8,109 nt of DNA from Phil1 sp964612925 (GTDB lineage Bacteria > Bacillota > Clostridia > Christensenellales > CAG-138): NCBI GenBank assembly GCA_964612925.1, contig CAZTFU010000047.1, positions 1-8,109 of the forward strand. The letters are read 5' to 3'. Shown here in pieces: positions 1-6,720 of this stretch (positions are counted from its first letter, which is position 1; every line of letters starts with the position of its first letter). A program made the translations under genes and the position numbers. The notes below the pieces were generated by a model. The model saw only the letters and a program-made list of their open reading frames with translations. It was not told where the DNA came from and searched no databases.

Positions 1-335
1 GAGTTGTAAACGTGCTCCTCTATGATGCCCGTAGCGCAAAAGTCGTTCCAGATTGCGGTCTCAAGCTCGCTAAGCGCGGATGAGAGGGTTTCTTCGCCAA
101 GACCGTACTTTGCCTTGTAAGAGCCTGCATCGGCCTTGCAAAAGCCGCTAAGACTGCTCCAACCCGTTATTTCGGGCAGAATTGAGCGCTCGTCAAGCCA
201 AAGCGCGAATGCGTTCGCAAGGGAAGGGTAGTCTATCTGCCCGCAGGGGGCGGTGCCGAAGCCGTCAAACGAAATGCAGAACGGCCCTGCAAATTCAAGC
301 TCTTTTTTATATTTTACGGCGGGTGAATACTGCAT
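1..335 (-). CDS. unidentified protein, N-terminal 111 residues only (gene runs off the left edge)
   Basis: I do not recognise this protein. Reading leftward from ATG at 335-333, the frame stays open for 111 codons to the window edge, so the C-terminus is missing. The start is supported by an AAAGGAG-like ribosome binding site (complement of about 341-352) and by a fitting promoter upstream. The visible part begins MQYSPAVKYKKELEFAG and looks like a soluble globular domain: no signal peptide, no membrane segment, several Trp and Cys residues, mixed charge. A GFGTAPCGQ segment near residues 26-34 and a WLDERS segment near 46-51 stand out, but I cannot assign them to a family. It is divergent from proS. 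Its codon use includes two or more TCA Ser codons, a codon proS avoids, which is a weak hint of a different origin. Coding status is likely; function is unknown. Confidence 0.72.
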   Translation of the reverse strand, partial: MQYSPAVKYKKELEFAGPFCISFDGFGTAPCGQIDYPSLANAFALWLDERSILPEITGWSSLSGFCKADAGSYKAKYGLGEETLSSALSELETAIWNDFCATGIIEEHVYN

Positions 336-373
336 GAAATGCTCTCCTTTTATTCCTTTTATAATATAGCGAT

Positions 374-402
374 AGTTTACCCGCATTAAGGCGGTTTGTA
401 AA
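374..402 (-). promoter_or_regulatory. sigma-70-type promoter for the left-edge gene
   Basis: On the minus strand, TTTACA (402-397, 5 of 6 to consensus) and TAAACT (379-374, 4 of 6) are 17 bases apart. Transcription would start near 367, leaving a leader of about 30 bases that carries the ribosome binding site. The -35 element lies inside the palindrome at 392-405. Confidence 0.5.
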
Positions 403-405
403 CCG
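392..405. repeat. 14-bp palindrome, candidate operator
   Basis: CGGTTT-GT-AAACCG is a perfect inverted repeat with 6-bp arms and a 2-base centre. It covers the -35 of the leftward promoter and lies about 70 bases upstream of the proS -35. A repressor bound here would block the leftward gene. This role is inferred from position only. Confidence 0.4.
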
Positions 406-447
406 ATTTGAACGGCACAAATGCATCATATGCGCATTTTTCGCGTG

Positions 448-470
448 AAACGGCTCAAAACGCCGTTTTG
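448..470. repeat. nested inverted repeats upstream of the proS promoter
   Basis: AAACGGC (448-454) pairs with GCCGTTT (462-468) across a 7-base loop. The overlapping CAAAACG-C-CGTTTTG (456-470) is itself a perfect odd-centred palindrome. The element ends 4 bases before the proposed proS -35. It could be an operator or an upstream hairpin. It is not a terminator for any gene seen here, because neither neighbour reads towards it. Confidence 0.4.
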
Positions 471-474
471 ATGT

Positions 475-502
475 TTGTTTTTTGTGCCGTGCGTGGTATA
501 AT
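475..502 (+). promoter_or_regulatory. proS promoter (extended -10)
   Basis: A perfect TATAAT at 497-502 is preceded by TG at 494-495, giving an extended -10. The best -35 is a weak TTGTTT (475-480) at 16 bases, in a T-rich stretch. Transcription should start near 509, giving a leader of about 50 bases. That is too short for a T-box. Confidence 0.65.
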
Positions 503-557
503 GCTTTAGTATGACAAAACTTAGGTATCCGCCATGCGCGGGTAGGAAGGGTACAGC

Positions 558-2294
558 ATGAAAGTAAGCGAATTGTTGGGCGAAAGGTATAAGGACAGAG
601 TAGCCGAAATAGAAAGCCAGAACCTTATGGTAAGGGGCGGTTATATAAAGCAGGTGGGCAACGGCATATATTCCCTTATGCCGCCCGCAAGGCGTATACA
701 TAATAAGATAGAGGCCATTTTGCGTGACGAAATGGACAAGATAGGCGGGCAGGAGGTGCTTTTCCCCGTTACGATGCCCGCAACGCTTTGGCAGATGAGC
801 GGCAGGTGGGAAAGCGTGGGTCGTGAGCTGCTCCGCTTTAAGGATAGGAGCGGTGCGGACATGGTGCTCGGCATGACGCACGAGGAAGCGGCCGTACACA
901 TGGCGATGAATGTTGCGGGAACGTACCAGAAGTATCCTTTTATGATATACCAGATACAGACCAAGTTCCGTGATGAGCCCCGTGCCCGCGGCGGCCTTAT
1001 AAGGGTACGCGAGTTTACCATGAAGGATGCCTATTCCTTCCACACAACGCAGGAAGATCTTGAAAGATACTATACGCGCTGCTACCGCGCATATGAGCGC
1101 ATATATGCCCGCGCGGGAATACCCGAGGTGGTTGCGGTCGCGTCCGATTCGGGCATGATGGGCGGCAAGGTCAGCCACGAGTTCATGCTGCTTACCGACA
1201 TAGGTGAGGATACGATAGTTATCTGCCCCGAATGCGGCTACAGAGCGAATATGGAGGCGGCCGAGTGCATGGTTCACAATGATGCAAGCGAAGAAGCCGC
1301 TCCTCTTGAAAAGGTTGCTACCTATGATAAAAAGACCATAGAAGAGGTGTGCCGATTCCTGCACGGCAGCGAGGAAAAGAGCTGTAAGGCGGTTGTGTAT
1401 CAGCGCAATGAGGATGACAGCTATGTGCTGGTATTCGTGCGCGGCGACCTTGAGGTGAACGAAACAAAGCTGAGAAATTACATCAAGGCGGATGTTCATC
1501 CCGCTGTTGAGATTGACCATGCGGGTCTTGTGGCGGGCGCGATAGGCCCCGTTGGCTTGGCAAAGGGCATAACCGTGGTGTATGACAATTCGATAAAGGA
1601 TGCACGCAACCTTATATGCGGTGCCAATGAGGAAGGGTATCACTTCACAGGGCTCAATATGGATAGGGATGTGCCCAACGCCGAATATGCCGATGTTGCA
1701 AAGGCCAAGGAGGGCGGAATATGCCCCAAGTGCGGTAAGCACACGCTGAACATCAAAAATGGCATAGAGGTGGGCAACATATTCCAGCTTGGCCGCAGGT
1801 ACACGGAGTCCATGGGCATGACCTATGACGACGAAAAGGGCAACCGCGTAAGTCCCATAATGGGTTGTTACGGCATAGGCGTGGGCAGACTGATGGCGAG
1901 CGTGTGTGAGGAGCATCATGACCAATACGGCCCCGTGTGGCCGATAACGATAGCACCGTGGCAGATTGAAATATGTGCCCTGCGTGCGGACAAGGACCAT
2001 GTCAAGGAAGAGGCTCAAAAGCTGTATGACACGCTCAACGCACAGAATTATGAGGTACTGCTTGACGACCGCACGGTGTCGGCGGGCTTCATGTTCTCCG
2101 ATGCGGACCTGCTCGGCTGCCCCGTGCGCGTGGTAATATCCCCCAAGACGCTTGAGCGCGGCGTGGTGGAGATAACGACAAGGGATAAGAGCATAAAGGA
2201 AGACGTTCCCCTTGAAAATGCCGCCGAGCGCGCAAAGGAAATAGTTGCGGAGCTTTATGCACGCATAAACAGCTGCGTTCCCGAAAGCATCTGA
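558..2294 (+). CDS. proS: prolyl-tRNA synthetase (bacterial type, with editing insertion domain)
   Basis: Charges tRNA-Pro with proline using ATP, in the cytoplasm; class IIa aminoacyl-tRNA synthetase. At 578 residues it is full length (the E. coli enzyme is 572). Order of parts: N-terminal catalytic half with the proline/ATP-pocket THEE at 107-110 and motif 2 FRDEPRARGGLIRVREF at 137-153; an insertion domain at about 225-400 of the YbaK-like editing type, with K277 and H362 at the positions of the conserved editing Lys and His, expected to clear Ala-tRNA-Pro; motif 3 GCYGIGVGRL at 436-445; and the anticodon-binding domain from about 465. CPECG (223-227) and CPKCG (389-393) frame the insertion, as in many Firmicutes ProRS. 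The start ATG has GGAAGGG 6 bases upstream. It is a single-gene unit with its own promoter and terminator. The sequence has no in-frame TTA, CTA or TCA codon, which is why the opposite strand is also open. Confidence 0.97.
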   Translation: MKVSELLGERYKDRVAEIESQNLMVRGGYIKQVGNGIYSLMPPARRIHNKIEAILRDEMDKIGGQEVLFPVTMPATLWQMSGRWESVGRELLRFKDRSGADMVLGMTHEEAAVHMAMNVAGTYQKYPFMIYQIQTKFRDEPRARGGLIRVREFTMKDAYSFHTTQEDLERYYTRCYRAYERIYARAGIPEVVAVASDSGMMGGKVSHEFMLLTDIGEDTIVICPECGYRANMEAAECMVHNDASEEAAPLEKVATYDKKTIEEVCRFLHGSEEKSCKAVVYQRNEDDSYVLVFVRGDLEVNETKLRNYIKADVHPAVEIDHAGLVAGAIGPVGLAKGITVVYDNSIKDARNLICGANEEGYHFTGLNMDRDVPNAEYADVAKAKEGGICPKCGKHTLNIKNGIEVGNIFQLGRRYTESMGMTYDDEKGNRVSPIMGCYGIGVGRLMASVCEEHHDQYGPVWPITIAPWQIEICALRADKDHVKEEAQKLYDTLNAQNYEVLLDDRTVSAGFMFSDADLLGCPVRVVISPKTLERGVVEITTRDKSIKEDVPLENAAERAKEIVAELYARINSCVPESI

Positions 2295-2313
2295 ACCGTA
2301 AAAGAATAGACAT

Positions 2314-2342
2314 AAGGCAGTCTCAAAAGGGGCTGCCTTTTT
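2314..2342 (+). terminator. intrinsic terminator of proS
   Basis: AAGGCAG (2314-2320) pairs with CTGCCTT (2333-2339). The stem continues inward with T-G, C-G, T-G and C-G to an AAAA tetraloop (2325-2328), and a run of five T follows at 2338-2342. It lies 19 bases after the proS stop. Confidence 0.9.
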
Positions 2343-2634
2343 ACTTTCGGGGAAGAGTGAAGGAAATTCGGAAATCCATAATAGAGCAAAAGCCCTTAAC
2401 TGTAGCGCAGGGGTAAGCCAAGGGCAGTAGCTCGCTTGTACAGAACAAAAAGCTTGCCTCCCCCCTGCACACCCTCTAACGGACACATTTGCACATGGTA
2501 CGCACCGCTGAGATAAGCAAAATGCATTATGTTAAATAAAATGTTGCATTTGAGATGCAGGAAAAACGGGTTTAATGTTGAAAAAAGCAAGGGAGACGGG
2601 GTCGAATGCGACAGAATGAGGAGGTGCGGCCTGC
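2343..2634. other. 292-base intergenic region with a foldable segment; no gene seen
   Basis: I find no open frame with a ribosome binding site on either strand. The left half can fold. GCAGGGG (2407-2413) pairs with CCCCTGC (2462-2468), with inner pairing of GGCA (2423-2426) to TGCC (2456-2459) and TTGT (2436-2439) to ACAA (2445-2448). A competing pairing is GCCCTT (2392-2397) with AAGGGC (2420-2425). I do not recognise a known riboswitch, 6S, SRP or ribozyme core. The right half holds a candidate promoter and GCAT repeats. Confidence 0.4.
2550..2576 (+). promoter_or_regulatory. candidate promoter of the dgt-dnaG-rpoD cluster
   Basis: TTGAGA (2550-2555, 5 of 6) and TTTAAT (2571-2576, 5 of 6) are only 15 bases apart, which is short. 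The alternative TTGCAC (2489-2494) with GATAAG (2512-2517) has ideal 17-base spacing but poorer hexamers. A promoter is expected somewhere here, because the proS terminator is strong and dgt starts at 2635. Confidence 0.3.
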
Positions 2635-3651
2635 ATGAATGAGGAAATTATGTCAGGAATGCTGAGAATAAGGGCGGAGGAGCTTGAAAAGCAGCTTCTA
2701 AGCCCGTATGCCACGCTCAGCGTGAACACGCGCGGCAGGGCTTACCCGATGGAAAAGTGCCCGCTGAGGACGGATTTTGTGCGCGACAGGGACAGAATTT
2801 TGCACTGCAAATCCTTCCGCCGCCTAAAGCATAAAACGCAGGTGTTTCTTTCACCCGTGGGCGACCATTACCGCACAAGATTGACGCACACGCTTGAGGT
2901 AAGCCAGATTGCGCGCACGATATCCCGCGCGTTAAGGCTTAATGAGGATCTGACCGAGGCCATAGCTCTCGGGCACGATTTGGGGCATACCCCGTTCGGC
3001 CACGCGGGGGAAAAGGTGCTCGATTCGCTTGTGCCGGGCGGCTTTGAGCACAATGTGCAAAGTTTAAGAGTGGTGGAAAAGCTTGAAAACGGTACGGGGC
3101 TTAACCTTACGTTTGAGGTGAGGGACGGGATACTGAACCACCCAAGCGACTGCGTTGCCATGACGCCCGAGGGCAGGGTCGTAAGCCTGAGCGACAGGAT
3201 AGCATACATAAATCATGATATAGACGATGCCGTTCGTGCGCTCATACTTGACGAGAGGGATTTGCCCAAAAGTTGCACGGATGTGCTCGGCTCCTCCCAC
3301 GGACAGAGGATAGATACGCTTATTACGGATACCATCATAAACAGCATGGACAGCGCAGATATCCGCATGAGCGATGAGGTGTGGAAGGAGTTTAAGCTAC
3401 TGCGTGATTTTATGTTTGAGCATGTTTATCTTAACAAAAATGCCAAGCATGAGGAGAAAAAGGGCAAGCATGTTATTGCGGAGCTGTATGAATACTACAC
3501 AAAGCATGTTGACGAGCTGCCGGAGGATTTTAAGAAGAACATAGAAGAGGACGGCGTTGAGCGCGTTGCCGCAGACTGGATAGCCTGCATGAGCGACCGT
3601 TACGCCATATCCGATTACGAAAGAAAATTCGTGCCCAAGGAATGGGTATAG
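2635..3651 (+). CDS. dgt: dGTPase-like deoxynucleoside triphosphate triphosphohydrolase (HD superfamily)
   Basis: Expected to hydrolyse dGTP or other dNTPs to the deoxynucleoside and triphosphate, lowering the dNTP pool in the cytoplasm. The 338-residue protein carries the metal-binding HD set: H85 in TRLTHTLEV, H114-D115 in LGHDLGHTPFGH, further His at 118 and 123, and D187 in SLSDRIAY, followed by NHDIDDA at 193-199. The FEHNVQSLRVVE block at 137-148 is typical of this family. It is shorter than E. coli Dgt (about 505 residues) and matches the compact Firmicutes form, whose nucleotide preference often differs, so substrate specificity is not fixed by sequence. The start ATG has AGGAGGTG 8 bases upstream. 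It is the first gene of a cluster with dnaG and rpoD, a common Clostridia arrangement. The gap to dnaG is 114 bases and shows no terminator. Confidence 0.93.
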   Translation: MNEEIMSGMLRIRAEELEKQLLSPYATLSVNTRGRAYPMEKCPLRTDFVRDRDRILHCKSFRRLKHKTQVFLSPVGDHYRTRLTHTLEVSQIARTISRALRLNEDLTEAIALGHDLGHTPFGHAGEKVLDSLVPGGFEHNVQSLRVVEKLENGTGLNLTFEVRDGILNHPSDCVAMTPEGRVVSLSDRIAYINHDIDDAVRALILDERDLPKSCTDVLGSSHGQRIDTLITDTIINSMDSADIRMSDEVWKEFKLLRDFMFEHVYLNKNAKHEEKKGKHVIAELYEYYTKHVDELPEDFKKNIEEDGVERVAADWIACMSDRYAISDYERKFVPKEWV

Positions 3652-3765
3652 GAAAAAATATGCGGCACATATCGCGGCAGGAAAATGACGGAATGTGTCG
3701 AAAATAATAGAGTCACGGGAATTTTGGTTCAGACACTGAGCATTATGCGGAAGGAGGCGGTGAAC

Positions 3766-5544
3766 ATGGCGGCCTTTCCCGAGGAATGGCTGAATGAACT
3801 GCTTTCGAAAACGGACATAGTGCGCGTTGTGGGCGATTACGTCTCCCTTTCGCCAAAGGGCGGAAGGTACTGGGGCTGTTGTCCCTTTCATAATGAAAAA
3901 ACGCCGAGCTTTTCCGTAACGCCGGACAAGCAGATGTACTATTGCTTTGGCTGTCATGCGGGCGGCGGGGTAATACACTTCGTTATGGAAGCGGAGCGTG
4001 TAAACTATGTTGAGGCGGTAAAACTGCTTGCACAGCGGGCGGGCATGGACCTGCCCGATGAGGTGAACGATGCAAGGCTTAGGGCCGAGCGTGCGTATAA
4101 GGAGCGGCTTTACGGTGCCTGTAAGGATGCGGCGCTGTTCTACAACAGAATATTGCTGAGTTCGCAGGGGCGCGTTGCGCAGGAGTATCTCAAGCGGCGC
4201 GGCATAGGCGGCAAAATGGCAGTGCGATTCGGCTTGGGCTATGCTCCCGAAGGGTGGCACAACCTGATGGATCATTTGAAGGAAAAGGGCTACAGCCAAA
4301 AGGAAATGGTCGATGCGGGGCTTGCCATAGCATCCAAAAAGAACGGCGGCGCATATGACGCATATCGCGGCAGACTAATCTTTCCGATAATATCGGCAAC
4401 GGGCCGCGTGATGGGCTTTGGGGCACGAACCATGAAAAAGGATGACGACCCCAAGTATATAAATACGGGCGATACGCCCATATACAACAAACGCTATAAC
4501 CTGTATGCACTGAATATGCAACGGGGCAAGCGCACGGGCGAGCTGATAATGGTCGAAGGGTATATGGACGTTATAAGTCTTTTTGCCGCGGGCATAGAGA
4601 ATGCGGTGGCATCGCTCGGCACGGCAATGACTCAGCAACAGGCGCGGCTTATAAAGCGCTATGCCGATAAGGTATACCTGTGCTATGACGGTGACGGCGC
4701 AGGGCAAAACGCAACGCTGAGGGGACTTGATATACTTGCGGCCGAGGGCATAGACCCAAAGGTGATAGTCATTCCGAACAACATGGATCCCGATGACTAT
4801 GTCAAAAAATTCGGCAAGGCAGGGTTTTTAAGCCTTAGGGACGGCGCAATGAGCGCAAATTCGTTCAAGCTTACGAACATGGCCAAGAGCTTTGACCTGA
4901 AAACGGCGGACGGGCGGGAAGCATTTGCCAAAAAGGCGTGTGCATTCGTGGGTGCCCTTCAGCCCGTGGAGCGGGAAAGGCACATAGGCTATATATCCCG
5001 AAACACGGGACTTGGTGAGGATGCGGTGCGGGCGCAATGCGGACTGTTTGCCGCAGGAGTGGAGAATATGCCTGCCAAAAGCAGGAATACTATGCTAAAG
5101 GCGCGAAAAGCGGCGGATGAGGAATGGAGCGGCGTTGAGCTTACATTGCTTGCCCTTATGCTGAAAGATGCGGAAACGGCCGCATATGTTGCGAACAAAA
5201 TGGCCGAAGCGGGCATTGAAATGCAAAACGAGGCGATAGGCTTGGCGGCGGAAACGCTACTGCTTAAATATGCCGAAGGGTGGCATGGCAACATCGCCGC
5301 AATGCTCAGCGACATGGATGCGGAACAGGCAGAGGCGGTAAGCGCGGCGGAAGCGGTGAGTGAAAAGCTTACGGGCGACAAAAAACTTATGGCGGATGAC
5401 TGCATAAAGCGTATGCTTAAAGATGCATTGAAGGAGCAGCTTGCCTTGGAATTTTCCCGCGCGGAAAAGGCGAGCGCACAGGAAAGGGAACAGTGCCTTA
5501 AACGGGCGGCGGAAACGGCAAAAAAGCTTGAGCTTTTGAAATAG
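3766..5544 (+). CDS. dnaG: DNA primase
   Basis: Makes the RNA primers for leading- and lagging-strand DNA synthesis, working with the replicative helicase at the fork. From ATG 3766 the protein has 592 residues, normal for the family. It has an N-terminal CHC2 zinc finger with C39, H42, C60 and C63 (CPFH then CFGC); an RNA-polymerase core with YRGRLIFPI at 200-208 and GFGAR at 217-221; and a Toprim domain with E264 in EGYMD and D308/D310 in YDGDGAG, the metal-binding catalytic residues. The divergent, Ala- and Glu-rich C-terminal part from about 440 should be the helicase-binding domain. I chose ATG 3766 because AAGGAGG sits 8 bases upstream and the protein then begins right at the conserved N-terminus. 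An in-frame ATG at 3685 would add 27 residues that do not look conserved and has only a weak site. rpoD starts about 33 bases after the stop. Confidence 0.96.
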   Translation: MAAFPEEWLNELLSKTDIVRVVGDYVSLSPKGGRYWGCCPFHNEKTPSFSVTPDKQMYYCFGCHAGGGVIHFVMEAERVNYVEAVKLLAQRAGMDLPDEVNDARLRAERAYKERLYGACKDAALFYNRILLSSQGRVAQEYLKRRGIGGKMAVRFGLGYAPEGWHNLMDHLKEKGYSQKEMVDAGLAIASKKNGGAYDAYRGRLIFPIISATGRVMGFGARTMKKDDDPKYINTGDTPIYNKRYNLYALNMQRGKRTGELIMVEGYMDVISLFAAGIENAVASLGTAMTQQQARLIKRYADKVYLCYDGDGAGQNATLRGLDILAAEGIDPKVIVIPNNMDPDDYVKKFGKAGFLSLRDGAMSANSFKLTNMAKSFDLKTADGREAFAKKACAFVGALQPVERERHIGYISRNTGLGEDAVRAQCGLFAAGVENMPAKSRNTMLKARKAADEEWSGVELTLLALMLKDAETAAYVANKMAEAGIEMQNEAIGLAAETLLLKYAEGWHGNIAAMLSDMDAEQAEAVSAAEAVSEKLTGDKKLMADDCIKRMLKDALKEQLALEFSRAEKASAQEREQCLKRAAETAKKLELLK

Positions 5545-5577
5545 TTTGAATACAAAACACACAAAGGGGTGGCCGAA

Positions 5578-6660
5578 TTGGAAGCGAATGAACCTAAGAA
5601 GAACAAGATTGACGAGCTTATCGAGCATGGTAAAGCAAAGGGAGTATTGACCTATAAGGAGGTAATGGATGCGCTGAACGAGCTTGATTTGGACAGCGAT
5701 CAGATAGAAAAGCTGTATGACAAGTTCGAATCACTCAACATTGACCTTGTTGATGAGGAGGCCGAATCTCCCGAAGCCGTAAAGGAGGAAATAGCCGAGA
5801 TAGAAACGGATGCATCCTTTGGCGAAGGCATATCGATAGACGACCCCGTAAGAATGTACCTAAAGGAGATAGGCAAGGTGCCGCTGCTCAGCGCAACGGA
5901 GGAAATAGAGCTTGCAAAGCGCATGGCGGAGGGTGATCAGGAGGCAAAGCAGAAGCTTGCGGAGGCGAACCTGAGACTTGTTGTAAGCGTTGCAAAGCGG
6001 TATGTCGGGCGCGGAATGCTGTTCCTTGACCTTATTCAGGAGGGCAACCTCGGCCTTATCAAGGCGGTTGAAAAGTTCGATTACAGGAAGGGTTATAAGT
6101 TCTCTACCTATGCAACGTGGTGGATTCGTCAGGCCATAACCCGCGCCATTGCCGATCAGGCAAGGACGATAAGAATACCCGTGCATATGGTGGAAACGAT
6201 AAATAAGCTTATCCGCGTGAACAGGCAGCTTTTGCAGGAATACGGCCGCGAACCCAGACCCGACGAGATCGCCGCCGAAATGGGCATATCCGAGGAAAAG
6301 GTGCGTGAGATAATCAAGGTAGCACAGGAGCCCGTTTCTCTCGAAACTCCCATAGGCGAGGAGGAGGACAGCCACCTTGGCGACTTCATTCCCGACGATG
6401 CAACTCCCGCACCCGCTGACGTTGCGGCGTTCACACTGCTCAGAGAGCAGCTTATGGAGGTGCTTGATTCGCTTACCCCGCGGGAAAAGAAGGTGCTGAG
6501 GCTCCGTTTCGGTCTTGATGACGGCAAGGCAAGAACGCTTGAAGAAGTGGGCAAGGAGTTTAACGTTACCCGCGAACGCATACGCCAGATAGAGGCTAAA
6601 GCACTGCGCAAGCTGAGGCACCCGTCCCGCAGCAAGAAGCTGAAGGACTTCCTTGAATAA
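5578..6660 (+). CDS. rpoD: RNA polymerase primary sigma factor (SigA/RpoD)
   Basis: Directs RNA polymerase to housekeeping promoters. Starting at TTG 5578 gives 360 residues, close to B. subtilis SigA (371). The parts are a short region 1.1 (about 8-60, acidic linker to 80), region 1.2 beginning DPVRMYLKEIG near 89, then directly region 2 with no long non-conserved insert. Region 2 includes NLRLVVSVAKRYVGRG, DLIQEGNLGLIKAVEKFD and the -10-recognition stretch YKFSTYATWWIRQAITRAI. Region 3 runs about 205-275. Region 4 has LTPREKKVLRLRFGL and the -35-binding helix-turn-helix TLEEVGKEFNVTRERIRQIE, ending near the C-terminus. The start is uncertain. An in-frame GTG at 5569 directly abuts AAAGGG with no spacing, whereas AAAGGGGTGG lies 5 bases before TTG 5578, so I prefer TTG. 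Last gene of the dgt-dnaG-rpoD cluster. By hand count 16 of 27 Ile codons are ATA. Confidence 0.95.
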   Translation: MEANEPKKNKIDELIEHGKAKGVLTYKEVMDALNELDLDSDQIEKLYDKFESLNIDLVDEEAESPEAVKEEIAEIETDASFGEGISIDDPVRMYLKEIGKVPLLSATEEIELAKRMAEGDQEAKQKLAEANLRLVVSVAKRYVGRGMLFLDLIQEGNLGLIKAVEKFDYRKGYKFSTYATWWIRQAITRAIADQARTIRIPVHMVETINKLIRVNRQLLQEYGREPRPDEIAAEMGISEEKVREIIKVAQEPVSLETPIGEEEDSHLGDFIPDDATPAPADVAAFTLLREQLMEVLDSLTPREKKVLRLRFGLDDGKARTLEEVGKEFNVTRERIRQIEAKALRKLRHPSRSKKLKDFLE

Positions 6661-6674
6661 TAACGGCAACCCAC

Positions 6675-6704
6675 TGCGCCGGTAAAGCCGCCGGCGCATA
6701 TTTT
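6675..6704 (+). terminator. GC-rich hairpin between rpoD and dut, probable partial terminator
   Basis: TGCGCCGG (6675-6682) pairs perfectly with CCGGCGCA (6691-6698) around an 8-base loop. The tail is TATTTTAT, an interrupted T run, so termination is probably incomplete. It begins 14 bases after the rpoD stop and ends just before the dut ribosome binding site. I see no convincing promoter between it and dut, so dut may depend on read-through. Confidence 0.6.
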
Positions 6705-6720
6705 ATAAGGAATAAATATA

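Noticed and set aside
509..557. T-box leader for proS
   Set aside because: The leader from the TATAAT promoter is only about 50 bases. It has no T-box sequence and no antiterminator or terminator pair.
2391..2426. Minus-strand terminator (GCCCTT/AAGGGC followed by TTTT)
   Set aside because: The stem has only 6 pairs with a loop above 20 bases and four T, and no minus-strand gene would use it.
426..2486. 686-codon open frame on the minus strand across proS
   Set aside because: It is in exact codon register with proS and is open only because proS lacks TTA, CTA and TCA. It has no recognisable domain and no ribosome binding site near its start; it is a shadow.
3685..3765. Longer dnaG start at ATG 3685
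   Set aside because: The extra 27 residues look unconserved and the ATG has a poor ribosome binding site, while ATG 3766 has AAGGAGG at ideal spacing.
3397..4299. 300-codon minus-strand open frame across the dgt-dnaG junction
   Set aside because: It overlaps two clear genes on the other strand, has no motif, and is explained by codon avoidance in those genes.
5860..6699. 279-codon minus-strand open frame across rpoD
   Set aside because: It is the reverse complement register of rpoD codons; sigma factor homology on the plus strand is unambiguous.
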